DNA of 64,000 nucleotides from Punica granatum (lineage: Eukaryota; Streptophyta; Magnoliopsida; Myrtales; Lythraceae). The notes beneath the pieces were generated by a model, which searched no databases, was not told the origin of the DNA, and saw only the letters and a list, made by a program, of their open reading frames with translations. The position numbers were made by a program, and so were the translations under genes. Location of the stretch: the NCBI RefSeq assembly GCF_007655135.1, contig NC_045128.1, forward strand, positions 27,684,811 through 27,748,810, written 5' to 3'. Below, in pieces: positions 37,038 to 49,287 of the stretch (its first letter is position 1; every line of letters starts with the position of its first letter).

Positions 37038-37319
37038 GTTCTCTTAGTGCCACGTCAGCAAAAAGAGAGGTGGCGTGTGACTAATTTTTGAAATATGGGG
37101 TGTCGCTGGCCATTTCACAAACTATAGGGGGTGTCTCAAAGTATACCCAAAAAAAATATTGTTTTCCAATTACTATTTCATTGACAAATCGTGTTGTTAT
37201 TTGTAATTTTGAAAATAATATCTATTCTTTTCGTACTTCTTCAACTCCATTAACTCAAGCACATTTGTTACTTTCTCCAGTCAGTTTTATGATATAGAGC
37301 ATTGGATTATGCGAGCGGC

Positions 37320-37675
37320 ACCAAGTTTGTGACCTTAGATTCTGGAGTAAAGGCGGATGCTAAATAATACTAATCGCACCATTGTCTGGAATCTCGTACT
37401 CCTTTATGCTGGACTGAGTAACTATATATGTTGTTTATTCAACACACTTACAGGAAATGCAATGTGTGTGCAGATTGGATCGCTCGTCCGGCTTATCATT
37501 TTTCGCTAGAATCTCATTGTTTTCTCTAGCCCACCGATAGGTATCAATTCGCTGTTGTTTGACGACACTGTTGGGGCTTCCATACTCATCTTTTGCTTAG
37601 CCTAGTTTTGTTTATTTTACTTTCTGCACTTCCTTCTAGAGCTATGGCTCCGTGTAACCCACCGAAAAAAAAAAT
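37320..37675 (+). pseudogene. second LINE 3' end
   Basis: The frame around 37460 reads CNVCADWIARPAYHF, matching the end of a LINE RNase H domain (compare GNSVADWMAQ in the neighbouring copy), followed by a GGCTCCGTGTAACCC-type trailer and a poly-A stretch at about 37665-37675. Strongly 5'-truncated and broken. Confidence 0.55.
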
Positions 37676-37676
37676 C

Positions 37677-38395
37677 TAGGAAAACAGGATTTAGGCCAAA
37701 AGATGTGCCAAAACCGGGGGTGGCCGCCACTGGATAATGGGCTCGGGATTTAGATCTAGGGGTCAGATCCATGAGAGGACGAAGAGTAACATAGTTTTTT
37801 CTAATATAAAGATTCCATCAAAATTCAAAGGATTATTTATAAATTCTCTTAAATTGTGAAAATTCTGGGGGATAACTCTCTCCCCGCCAAGTCCATATCC
37901 CAAAACCACTAAACGACAATAGCCAAGAGTCCAGACCGATCGGTATGATGTCCCCGAAGAAGAAGACCACAAATAAAAGTATTGATCTCCATATATCGTA
38001 GAATTCGCTTCACAGCAAGCTAGTTGGGTTGTGGAGACTTGGTGCACAGGCAATGCATGGATTGATCAGTGCGATCAGCTACTGAAGACTACTTCACAAT
38101 CACACTCCGCGAGAGAGAGAGGGGTTCTTGAAGTAATCGTCATATGATAGATAACTATGTGGACCATGTTGAAACAGGACTACTTGCAAGTCTGCAACCA
38201 AGCATGGGCTGTGAGAAAACATCGTGAACATATATGCTTCGACTGGTTGAAATTAAAGACCAGAAAATTCGAAGTGAACTTTCATACTATAAGAAAGAAA
38301 GTATACATGTCGAGGTTCTTCTTTGCAAACTCTCAACGTATATTGTAGCTAGTGGCGAGTATGGATCTCGTGGAGTTTTTGTGAGAATTGTTTAT
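37677..38395. other. intergenic, no gene recognised
   Basis: Short frames on both strands (for example 38157-38348 plus) match nothing I know. Confidence 0.3.
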
Positions 38396-38480
38396 ATATC
38401 ATCTATGTATTAAGATATCTATGTTTTTATCTATATCTATATCTATATTTATCTATATCTATCTATTTATATCTATATAT
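38396..38480. repeat. TATC/TATCTA simple-sequence repeat
   Basis: Imperfect run of ATCTAT units merging into TATATA at the right end. Confidence 0.85.
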
Positions 38481-38499
38481 AAAAGTTAAAGGAGAATTT

Positions 38500-38585
38500 T
38501 ACTTTTTAGTGGACCGATCCGTATCGAACTGGATTAGTTGGAGTCTATTTGACTTTCGAATATCATGGTACACACACAAAAAAAG
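38500..38585 (+). mobile_element. SINE fragment
   Basis: 3' part of the SINE family: GTGGACCGATCCGTATCGAA, ACTGGATTAGTTGGAG, TTTCGAATATCATGGTACAC, then A7. Confidence 0.45.
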
Positions 38586-38635
38586 TGTTAAAGAAGATAT
38601 CACAGGAAGACTCTATTTTAGCCACATGTCACTTT

Positions 38636-38920
38636 GGGTCATTACTAAATAAATATTTTGAAAATTTCTTCTCTCGTCTTTCTTTAGAATTAAAAAAAAA
38701 AACAGAGAGAATTTAGAAAGAAAATTTTGAAGGTTTGAAACTCTCCTTAGATTGGGACTCAAGCATTGGCTTAAATTTCAATGGGTCATTGCTAAATAAA
38801 TATTTTGAAAATTCTTCTCTCTTCGTTCTTTAAAAAAAAAAAGAGAGAATTTAGAAAGAAATTTTTGAAGGTTTGAAACTCTCCTTAGATTGGGACTCAA
38901 GCATTGGCTTAAATTTCAAG
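38636..38920. repeat. 147-bp tandem duplication
   Basis: GGGTCATT(A/G)CTAAATAAAT at 38636 and 38783, each followed by GAGAGAATTTAGAAAGAAA, GAAGGTTTGAAACTCTCC and GGGACTCAAGCATTGG. The copies are nearly identical outside the A-tract, so the duplication is recent compared with its surroundings. Confidence 0.85.
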
Positions 38921-38925
38921 GAATT

Positions 38926-39750
38926 AATTTTTTTTTAATTTTGCGACCAATCTTGATTTAAATTATTTTTTACCAAATTATTTTTTATTTGATTCATACT
39001 CTAATAATCATCAAGAGAATATAGTATGAGATTGCTAATTTACAAGACCAAAAAAGTAAAACAGCTCTCCAAATGAAAATGATTTGCCTTCAATAAATTC
39101 AATTCAAGTTACTTAAATAAATGTTAAATTTAATATGACAAAATATAATAATATTTTATGAAGCAAATCCTCAGTTTACCCGAGCACGATAAGAATTAAA
39201 GTAAATGCTCAATGAGTACATGTTTTCCATAAGTTCATATCTTAAGATTACTCTTTTATTATTTTGGCAGAAAAATATTTCATTAATTGAATGTGATTTT
39301 ATCCTCAAATAATATAATGTAGTTCCCGTCTGTACTATTATATAAAGGGAGGATTTAGTGTGCCCATCAGTTACTTTTGGACTGATTTCATATTTGTTAA
39401 AAAATATTAAGACACGTCAGTGAATATTATACTACAAATAAGAAGATATAAAAAAAACTTAATAAAGTCACAATCATTTTTGAAGCTTGTATAATCCGAA
39501 ATATTAGTTCTAGTATAGATGCATTTTAAGGTTGTTCTAGTGATATGCACATAATTAAGTAAACCTAGCACAGAAGGAAAACTATATATTATGGAAAGGA
39601 TTTCTTCCTATTTCTTGTTATTGCTTTGATGAATGTATCTCTATGTACCATACATAGGATAACCTTAGTATAGAAGTAGATAGCAATTTCCTTTCTTATT
39701 CATCAGAATAGTTGTATACATACCAGAACGATTGAATGAGAAATCAATAA
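38926..39750. other. intergenic, no gene seen
   Basis: Very AT-rich; no frames or repeats of note. Confidence 0.3.
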
Positions 39751-40067
39751 TGTGTTTGGTTTTAGAGTTGAGTTGAGTTGAGTTTTAATTTTAATTGGTT
39801 TTTAATTTTAATTGGTTTGTAATGATTGTGATGTTGAATTATGAGAAAAAAGTGTGAAAACGTAATGCATAGTTAAAAAAAAGTAACGATTGTATTGTTG
39901 AATTATGGAAAAAGTAATGAATAATTAAGAAAAATTATTATTAAAAATTGAATTGAATAGTTAAAAAAATTGAAGAAAATAAAAAAGTAATAATTGTGTT
40001 GTTGACTTCTGTTGCGTAGTAAGTAGAGTTAAAATTTTAAAATCAGATTGCGAAATCAAACAGGCTG
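39751..40067. mobile_element. Tourist-like MITE (GTTTGG family), copy 5
   Basis: From TGTGTTTGGTTTTAGAGTTG to CGAAATCAAACAGGC, opposite in orientation to copies 2 and 4. Its interior contains two near-identical 60-bp blocks built on AAGTAATGATTGTATTGTTG-like words. Confidence 0.6.
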
Positions 40068-40159
40068 CAAAGCCTTTCAGTCCAATTTCGCCTCTTTACA
40101 CTATATACTTAGCAAATCATTCTTCTTTGATATGGCCACTGTTCAAGGGCACTAGCAAA

Positions 40160-41743
40160 CACTACAAAAATTTCGCCTCATAGGGATGGGTAATAGGGAC
40201 GGAAATAAATCCATCTAAAATTAGAGACGGATTTATGAACGATAAAGAGACGGAAGTAGTTTAAACGGATTTTGAGACGAAATTTCCATTTCAAATTTTT
40301 ATAGACGGAAATTTTGGATGAGAAGCTCTGTCCCAATGTTAGGACGAACGATTTCATCAAAAAAAGGCGTCCTTATACAGAGAGATGAACATTCAGACTG
40401 AAATATTCGTATGTATAAATAGAGACGAAAATTTAAGACGATGCAGTCCGTAAAAAAATAAATTTGGACAGATTGAGACGTATCTGCTCGTCCCTATGAT
40501 AGAGATAAAATTAAGACGGAAATTTCCATCCCCATCATAGAGACGGAATTGAGACAGAAAGTTTCGTCCCTATCATAGAAACGGAAAATTCCATCCATAA
40601 TAAGTAAACTTTCTCCGCACGCTATCTTCGTTGATTTCACATATTATTGCAAAAATAGCACATTTTGCGATTTTATTTCTCTTCCCTTCTATCCGACCTT
40701 CCTTTACCCCCCACCGGTCCTCGTATATCGATATCTTCGACGAATCTAAAGCATCCATCAGTTCTACATCTCTCATCTTTTGTTCTTTGTCAGGTAAGTA
40801 TTACCGATTCAGAATATTCTCAATTCAATTGAGTATTTCATCATCAAAACTCTAGGTTAGAGATAAAAATACCGTCGAAGAACTAATATTACAATTTTTG
40901 TTCTTGTTAATATTTTTTTGATGATAGAGAAAGAAAATTGGATGTTAATTTATAAATAAAATATTTCAATTTTGTTTTATGAATATATTTAATTGTACAA
41001 AGAAGCAGAAGTTAGAGCATAGCATAGTGGTAAGTTGCACGTGTGCCATCCTATGTTGCGCGTGTGCCATCCCGGAGTGCATGATCAAATCTAGTCAAAT
41101 CTCATCCAGTACAAAGTGAAGATATGGGCGCACAATGCTCTCGCTTGCTGAGGGCCGGCTCAACTGTGCTGGCCCTACCCTTCTGGAAGCGTTTTCAATT
41201 ATTTATATTTTTTAAAACTGAAAAAAAAAAATTGAATTTCGAGGGATTTCCATTAATGTTTTAGAGACAAAAATTTATGTCTTCATAGCCCTCTTGAGAC
41301 GAACATATAGACGCACAATGCTCTCACATGCTGAGGGCTCGCTTAGCTATGTTGGCTCTAGTATCCTGGGAGCGTTTTCAATCATTTGTATTTCTTAAAA
41401 CTAAAAAAAATGAATTTCGAGGGATTTCTGTCTATGTTTTAGAGACAAAAATTTCCGTCTTTATACCCCTATTGAGATGGATATACATATGAATATCTCA
41501 ATGTCATAGAGACGAAAATTTCCATCCATATTCCGTCTCCATTAAAATAGGGACGGAATACCAATGGTATTGATCCATCTACCGTAAACGAAAAGTTCCA
41601 TTTCTCAATAGAGTGGAATTGTCTGTCTCAATTAATTTGCAACGCTAAAATTACCTACAATGCAAAATCCATCTATATTCCATCCCTGTGGGTCAAATAG
41701 AGACGGATTTTGTTCTCTCTATTTCGCAGATTTCTTGTAAATG
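40160..41743. mobile_element. non-autonomous CACTA (En/Spm) element
   Basis: Left end CACTACAAAAATTTCGCC; right end CAGATTTCTTGTAAATG, a slightly mutated complement of CACTACAAGAAATCTG. Between them lie dozens of GAGACGGAAA / AGGGACGG subterminal repeats in both orientations. A central segment (about 40600-40800) looks like a transcribed leader ending in the splice-donor-like CAGGTAAGT. A block of about 180 bp (GGCGCACAATGCTCTC..., GGAGCGTTTTCAATCATTTG) is tandemly duplicated at about 41128 and 41310. No transposase is encoded; a 3-bp target duplication is not evident. Confidence 0.75.
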
Positions 41744-41830
41744 ACCACATTTATTATTGAAAAAAATAAATGACCACACTGGGTGTCAATTTACTAGTCG
41801 GACAGACTAAAACTACACTTGAGAAGGGTC

Positions 41831-42170
41831 TATAAATATCAGAAGTTCTTCCCTTGCTGAACAATCTTTTGATACAGTCACACACACTCACAAAAAGCCC
41901 TTGGACACGGGCCATTCTCTAAAATCTTCTCTCTTTTTCCTTGCACTCTCTCCCTGACAGTATTTCTATCTACTGGACGGCTCTACCACCGTGCCGCCGT
42001 GCACGGCCACGCCTCCACCTTATCTCCACCATTCTCCTCCGAATCATCACCGACCCTAGACTTAGCTCTATCAATCTGATCCAACGCGGAGCATTGGATA
42101 TGCCTCCTCTACCTTTTATATATGGTCTATCTGTTTTCAATATATATATACACACACACAGGTTGATATA
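41831..42170 (+). promoter_or_regulatory. promoter-like segment with possible short transcript
   Basis: TATAAATA at 41831-41838 is followed about 30 bp later by a C/A/T-rich leader-like stretch (CACACACTCACAAAAAGCCC, TCTTCTCTCTTTTTCC). The frame across 41941-42171 lacks an ATG start at its left edge, and the first ATG (42101) opens only a short peptide. It may be a decayed gene start, a non-coding RNA, or chance. Confidence 0.25.
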
Positions 42171-42183
42171 AATTTTTAATATA

Positions 42184-42327
42184 TACATATGCTTCAAATA
42201 AAACTAACCCTTAAGTTAAGCCAAATGGGTCGGTGACGCCTTGGGGTGTGTGTGTATATATAGACACACATATGCTTAAATTAAACTAACCCTCAAGTTA
42301 AGCCGAATGGGTTGGTGACGCGTTGGT
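42184..42327. repeat. 82-bp tandem duplication
   Basis: CATATGCTTCAAATAAAACT and CATATGCTTAAATTAAACT each lead into AAGTTAAGCC(A/G)AATGGGT and GGTGACGC(C/G)TTGG, at 42187 and 42269. Confidence 0.75.
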
Positions 42328-42411
42328 ATGCTTTGAGAAAGCAGGCCATGGCTCATAATAATCAAGTCTATATCGCATGAGTTTGAAGATGGTCTATCTT
42401 TAATTAATTAA

Positions 42412-43865
42412 TGGAAAACTATAGTTTTAGTCCTATACCTTTCGCTACTTTTTTATTTTAATCTTTTTTCTATCTTTTTTCTATTTTCGTCCCCTACCTT
42501 TAACGACGTTTCTGTTTTAGCCCTTCAGTAACCTTTTCGGTTGAATGTGCCGAGATGTAATATTTTAATGTTCCATGTCAGATTTTTAATTGAACCGTAA
42601 GGAACCAATCAAGTGAAACAAACCGGTTCAATTAGTTACTATGCGGTTTAGACCAATCTTGACCAAAACCTCTGTTTGTTAAAGATGAACGATTTCTCTA
42701 ATGGCCAAAAGAAAAGATCGTTCTTCTCCATCTCTTTCTCCACTTCTCTTGCTTTTTCTCCTCCTGCTTGCCTTCTTACTTCTCATCTCATTTGACCTGT
42801 CCTTCAGAGAACCTTAAAGTCGAAGCATAAGAAGTACATAAAGATTGAGATTTTGGCAAAATTGTGCTTTCCTTGGCTGAACTGTGAATAAATTGTGATT
42901 TTGTAAGATGAATTTGGATTAAAATTAGGCATTGCTTGGATGAAATAATGTTTTTATATTGCTGCAACTCTCATTCTGCTGAGGCTTTTGAGTTTGATGT
43001 AGGAATGAGCTGTGCTTATTCTTCTGTTGGGTTTTTGAGCATATTGAATGGGCTATGCTTGCAGCATAATTAGATTTCCTTTCACTTCTTGTGGGACCAA
43101 TTAATAACATTAAAGACCACGGTTCACAAGAAACAAAGATAGCACATGTTCCCTGCGAACTATTAAAAAGCAAAAGGACAAAGGAACAAGACGAAATTAC
43201 TCCTTTACATTCACTGCCAACGACAACCAACAACACTAAGTATAAATATTATACTCCATAAACCTCAATTTCTCAGCCGAGACCTCATCTTCTACCTCTC
43301 CATCCTTGCATCAGTTCAAAATTCGATATCCCCAAATCCTTATTTTTCCAATAAAGCTCCATATTCTAGTTCAAGTGACTAGAGATAATAAACATCATCA
43401 CCTCCCTTCAGCCTTTAGGTTTTTAAAACTCTCTTCAGATTCACCAAGATGAAGGATTGGAGATGAGGGGTTGGAGTTGACAGTGTCGTATGGACTTTAG
43501 TCCTGTTTCTCCAGTGTGAAACAAAAATAAAATAAAATAAAGAAGAAGACGACGTAATTTAGGTTAAGCAAGCGTGTGGATGAATCGGTTTGGACATAAA
43601 ACTTCATTTTGGATCGGTTCGGTTCACATAGAATAGCGACTTGCCATGTGGCAATTTGTTTTGACATGGACCCATATATATATATTAACAACTCAGCAAA
43701 TTTAACATAAAAAGTTACAAAAGGATAAGAATGATAAAATAGTCAAACGTATAGAACTAAAACATAAACGTCATTAAAGGTATGGGATGGAAGTAGAAAA
43801 AAGAAATAGGAAAAGGACTAAAACCAAAAAGTAGTGAAATGATATAACTAAAACTATATTTTTCA
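42412..43865. mobile_element. Mutator-like TIR element, about 1.45 kb
   Basis: Left arm TGGAAAACTATAGTTTTAGT, TCCTATACCTTT, CTACTTTTT, TTTCTGTTTTAG mirrored at the right by CTAAAACTATATTTTTCA, AAAGGTATGG, AAAGTAG, CTAAAACATAAACG. The arms are about 110-130 bp. Both sides abut TAATTAATTA-type sequence, compatible with a 9-10 bp target duplication that is ambiguous because it is repetitive. The interior (42540-43680) has no transposase; a 103-codon minus frame at 42925-43236 is unrecognised and could be captured host DNA. Confidence 0.65.
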
Positions 43866-46230
43866 TTAATTAATTAGGTCCCAGTCTAAGGTGATTGGTT
43901 AATTTTTTTCCCCTTTTTTGGTTGACCAAAAGCAATAATGAAGATGATAATAACACCAAGCTCAGAAGTCTCTCACTCACACAGACTTTAGTTGCATTAA
44001 ACTTGGTAGGGACAAAGGCATGTAATCCTAATTATGGCCTTTCAACATGCTATGCCCCACGCCTCCATTAAAGTGCCAAATTAAAGGAGGATTTTATTGA
44101 TCAATATGAATTCTCGACTTATTTCATTCCATTTCACTCATCATAGTAAGTTGCACCTGCTTAAGTACCAGCTTTAGGTGTATATTGATGATTCACTTGT
44201 TCATGGAAATCACTTTCCTACTTTTAGTAGTCAATATATACCGATGCTCATATAGGGTAATCATAGAAATGTAATTTTATTTAGTAATGTTGTTTGATAA
44301 CTTGAATATTAGTTACCAATATTTCAGGTCAGATCATCCAAAGAATGATTTATTTTTCTTGTGTTTACACTTCCTTGATTCAAAGAGTAAAGGGTGCAAT
44401 CTTTTGCGTTTTCCAGGTTAATTAAAGAATCCATATATATTATCTCTGATTCTTGTGTTGTTCAGTGTAGGAAAAAACATTAGGATAAATTATTATTTTA
44501 TATGTAAGTATATATATATATATATCTATATATAACAACAGAAGTGTATGAACTTATTAATTAAGGAATAAGGGAAAGAAACATGGTCATGTTAGTGTGA
44601 TACAAATGGTTTTCTCTGGGTGGATTAATGAGAGTAAATTACGTCACTATGATACAATGAGTGACCTTACATGGTCATGCTAGTGTGATTCAAGGAGTTA
44701 AACATTATTCTAGCCTTTTTGATATATTAGCCGAAGCCATTAATGCTCCAAGAAGGGGACTAGAGCTGAACTCGTCGAATAAGTTGAAGCAGTTATCTAA
44801 CTTCTAAGTATATCCGTCAAATAGGCTTTTCTGATGCAATTTACGTGACTAGTAACGTTTCCCCATCTCACTGGCTGGAATAATTATCGGGGACAAAAAT
44901 GGTTTAAGTTCTTGCATCTTGGACAAGAGGTTCAGTAATCTAGAACATTTTTATCAAGTTGGAATGACAAAATAGAAAGGTTGATCGGCATCAACCTCTT
45001 TCTTCATCTTCATTATTACAAAAATAAGTTGTAATGGTTTAAGTGTAATTAAAAACAACTTAGCAATCACCGCGGTGAGCTCCGGTATTGTGATTTGGAG
45101 ATACTCAAACTCCAAACGATGGTTCGAGACGGACTAATAGCATAAGTTTACGTATAAGACAGATATGTAACGAGGTAGTCTCAAATACCTCTTTTTTCTC
45201 TCTCAATCATGCATATGTTTTACTTATATCAATTAAATAATCACGTGAATTGCATGTAAAAATAATGTAAATTTGATACACTACATTGCATAATTTTTTA
45301 ATAAATATGAGTTATAATACAAAATATATACAAAAATCATATATTTTTTATTTTTTAAATAATAGTTTATATATAAGCATCTTTGATTTTTTAGATTTCA
45401 AAGTATTTCATCTATTAATTTTACATTTAATTTAAAAGTAACTATTAACAATGAAAAATATATGAAAATATTAAAATATATAAACAAGTATAAACTGCTA
45501 GATAATATTCTAAGAAGTAAGCTTTTCATAGGTAGTAGGCAAGATTTTGTATGTACAAGTACAATGGTGGACAAAATCACATAATAGAAATAATATGCGA
45601 GAGTTATTTCTCTTATTTAATTAAAATTGGGATGTTAAAAAAAAGAAATGGAAAGATAAAGAGTGAAAAGAAATTTGAGTAATGCATGCTAAATATATTT
45701 TAAATTATGTAACATAGATAAGTATTTGTAATCTCTTATAATAGTGATGTATCATATTTATACGAAACATAGACAAAATTTATTAATAATGATTATCGGA
45801 GCTAATTTCGATATTTTGATTTGAGATAAACTCCAAAAGATGCCAGTGGTTCGAGACAAACCTTTAGCATACACTATTTATTGAGAATGATTATCAAAGT
45901 AAGTTATGATATTCCAATGGGATAACCGCAATCAGTTTATTAATAAGAACTATAAAAAGGTTACAAGAGAAATTATATTCACGATAACACTTATATTTAG
46001 TTGGACTCTATGAAATATGCCAGAGAAGTTTCAATGATAAAATAGGACCCAGAATTTTCTACTTTTTAATTAGGTTGGGAGGAGTATCATTGCAATTAAC
46101 TCAATATTTCAAAAAAGAAAAAGTAATATATTACTTCAACAATATATTAGTAATTGGGCTTTGATAAAAATTACTCGAGGAAACGTTTTAGAGTATAACT
46201 CCAACTTTACTAATGAGCTCAATATGGGCC
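43866..46230. other. intergenic, no gene seen
   Basis: AT-rich. A related pair of segments, GAGCTCCGGTATTGTGATTT...GGTTCGAGAC near 45074 and GAGCTAATTTCGATATTTTG...GGTTCGAGAC near 45799, belongs to a dispersed repeat that I cannot classify. Confidence 0.35.
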
Positions 46231-46310
46231 CTGTGTGTTAATATTATGGTCTTTAGGGTATACCTCCAACTTTGATAGAGCCCACCAGAAATGTTTTACC
46301 AAAACAAATA

Positions 46311-46640
46311 CTAAAACCCATGACGTGGGGAAGAATCTCCAATCTTCGACGACCACTCCAAGCTCATGCAAACAGGGAATTCGGAATTCTGATCCCGGCT
46401 CCCTCTTCGATACGTAAGCCGAAGAAAGGGCTATATGTGAAGAGGGGAAATGAGTGAAATGTGCATATTAATAGCAGCAGAAGGAAAAGACTAATCTGGA
46501 TTATATCTGGTCGCGCCATTTATTCCTCATGGTAAATGGGCCGTTAAGGATCATTTAGGCTCATCCATGCCTCAATAATATTGAATTGCACAAAATGGGC
46601 TTGTGGCCCATCGTTTGGGCCTCTTCTTTGGGCCCAGACT
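46311..46640 (-). promoter_or_regulatory. site-II-rich promoter-like segment with possible first exon
   Basis: Three or four TGGGCY motifs (AAATGGGCTTGTGGCCCATC, TTTGGGCCTC, TTTGGGCCCAG; about 46594-46637), typical of promoters of plant housekeeping genes bound by TCP factors. About 230 bp away on the minus strand an ATG at 46367 opens a GC-richer 18-codon frame (MSLEWSSKIGDSSPRHG). No downstream exons could be followed, so this may be a decapitated gene or a captured fragment. Confidence 0.25.
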
Positions 46641-49287
46641 TGTGAAAACCTTTTTAGTTTTTTTGGGTGATAGCCCTATGAAGTCAGAATAGAGTCAAGG
46701 GAAAAACACAGAACCTAATCAAAGTTCATGTATCTCGAAATAAGTTTTTAATTTTTCCTTCCTTATCAAAATAATGAAATAGTCATCTTGAATCTTGTTG
46801 GGAGACCGTGAGCAATAACTTTTAAGTCATGCTTGGTACACCTGAGTGGCATTGAATGGAAAAATGAGTATTATAGAGTAAAATGTAATTATATGAAAGA
46901 AAAATTGTAATTTTGGAGTTGAATTTGAAAATATGAAAGAGTATAATTTTTTTTTAAAAAAAAGAACGGTTAGTTGTTTAGAAAACATCATTTTTTTAGA
47001 TATCTCTAAATTACAAGAAAATACATAATTCTAGTCAATTACGATATATCGGTCTGTTAATTCGAGACTATAATTTAGTCCATAATAAGTGTACGTAATT
47101 ACAGATATCCTCACCTGAAATCAAAAGATTGTATAGTCAGTTCTCTCTATTAATGGCTAGGATAAAGATAATTTTCCTTTTATATTTAGTAAAAACTTAC
47201 CCATGCATATCACGACCTAACCTCCACAAATGCACGCCACGTTAATTATTTTTTCAATATGCTTATGGATGGATTAATTTGGAAAAGGAAGAAGAAATTA
47301 AAGCTAAGAAAAGTAAGAATTAAGAATTAGAGATAAATTTAAAACAAAAAACAAAAATCATGTCATAGAAATTATGTGGGATTGGAGGTTGACACGTGGG
47401 TTAGAAGGAAGGGAGGATAATATTAAATGAAGAATATTGTCTATCAATTCCTCTGGTTTATTTTAAGTTGTATCATAAAAATAAGACATGTTGCCTACAT
47501 TTTATTAACATCCCATAAATAAGGTGATAGTTACAAAATTAAATATTCGTTTAAATAATAGTATAAAATAAGATAATGTAAACCCAATGATGGATTCAAG
47601 ATGGAAGTAAACTAAAGACTCTGAATATTTAAACGTGCTTCTAAATAAAAATTAAAATACTACCAGCATTGACTTGCCAACAGTTTGTCATATATCTTGA
47701 AAAATTACCATAGAAAGGCTGATCGAACGGCTTAAAGAGAGAGCAAACAGTATTTTAGTGGAGGGAAGAAACTTCTTGTATTCAGTAAAGCATATCGATA
47801 GACATGTATTAAATGCATGCAATTATTGACATGGTCCACTTGATAAGAAGGCAATCACCAATTTTGTCCTTCACGTAGGAGTGAATTATTTTAAGTAGAA
47901 TAGTCCCTACAGTTTATTAATACAATATTTTGGGAGGTTTTGTATATTAGTTGATTATTAATTAACGTTTTGTCTCAAGCACTTAATCAAGAGATTGACT
48001 CGATCGAGCATCTTTCATAGTCCTACTCTAAGATTAGGGCGGCTCGACTTAAGATCTAGCTCTAATACGTACAAACTTACGATGTATATCCGTATTTTAA
48101 AAGGTGCTCCAAGATGAGTTTGTAAGATCCACTTATCTATATTTTATCTATATCTATATCTATTCAGTAATATACATATATTTATATATATATATATGAT
48201 CGTAATCTAGAATTGAATTTCTTTTATTTTTCTGCACCCGTCTGCACAATATGGATGTCATGTGTCAAGTACGAAATTGAGCAATGATGCACATGCAGAC
48301 AATCAATTTAGTCAGATTAGCTCCAACATATACGACATTGAATTGAAATAATGTATGCCCACGTATCATATCATATCATAAACAAATTAAAGGAGAGATT
48401 TTTTTAACTCTCTTATTTGTAGCCCCATTCGTCGCAGTGTCTATTCAGCCTTGATGGATAGATTCCTTTTTCAACACCCCCATCCAAAAATCATGATAGT
48501 TAATGAAGAATTTTTCCGCTCAAAATTTTCTTCAAGTTGGAGACCATTGAGATAGAGTAAAAATAAATGGATTCTTTCTCTCGAACAAACACTCAATTAA
48601 ATCATCAATAATCAAACCAATCTATCACAAACCTAATCATAAATGCATGAATTATGATTTTCTATAGGTTCAAGCCTTTTCAACTTCTGGAACTTAGGTG
48701 GGAGCATAATATTACGCCAATTGCTATGCACTCTTTGGTGACAACTTGAAAGGTTTCGTAATCAGAGACATGCTTCGTCATATGTGGCATATTGCGATTC
48801 GTCGCTCCGATTTTTATTATTTTATATAGATTCTGAGTGAACGGTGAAATTTGTGATTAAGTTATTCAAACCGAAGCCATTGTTTCTACTTATATCGAAT
48901 TGTGATTGGAATATTTGATCACGTAATTTGATTCAATATATGAGGCATGTTTTATTTTTACTTTCATTTCCTTTTCTTTTTCGTGTTCGGGAAATGGGAG
49001 TGATAGGTATCCTGCAGATGTCGTGATACAGGTCAATTTCCTTTATAACGAAATGTTTGTCAGGTTTTGCCGCCCGTTTTGCGACGTAATTAGTTTTTTC
49101 TTTTAATAATATATGTATGGGAAGTACGTGGCCCTAATTAATTAATTATATCCATGTTACCGAATCACAAATGTGACATATATTATCACCATCGAAGAAT
49201 CTCTAGGTGATCAAGAAAGATATACGGCAGTATGATCGATGTAAATGAAACTAGTCTTGTAATTAACAGGATGCAATTTTTTTCTTA
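46641..49287. other. intergenic, no gene seen
   Basis: AT-rich DNA with TATCTA/TATA simple repeats at about 48140-48200. No supported gene or element. Confidence 0.35.

Larger units (their letters stand above)
30535..37135. mobile_element. outer TIR element hosting a LINE
   Basis: The segment 30535-30630 (GACACCCCCTATAATTTATA, AAATGGCCATTGACA, CACACACCACGC, CGCTGATTT) is mirrored in reverse complement at about 37045-37135 (GACACCCCCTATAGTTTGTG, AAATGGCCAGCGACA, CACACGCCACC, TTGCTGACG). These are inverted arms of about 90-100 bp of a Mutator- or foldback-type element now separated by 6.4 kb of inserted retroelements. The outermost ends and a target duplication could not be fixed. Confidence 0.6.
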
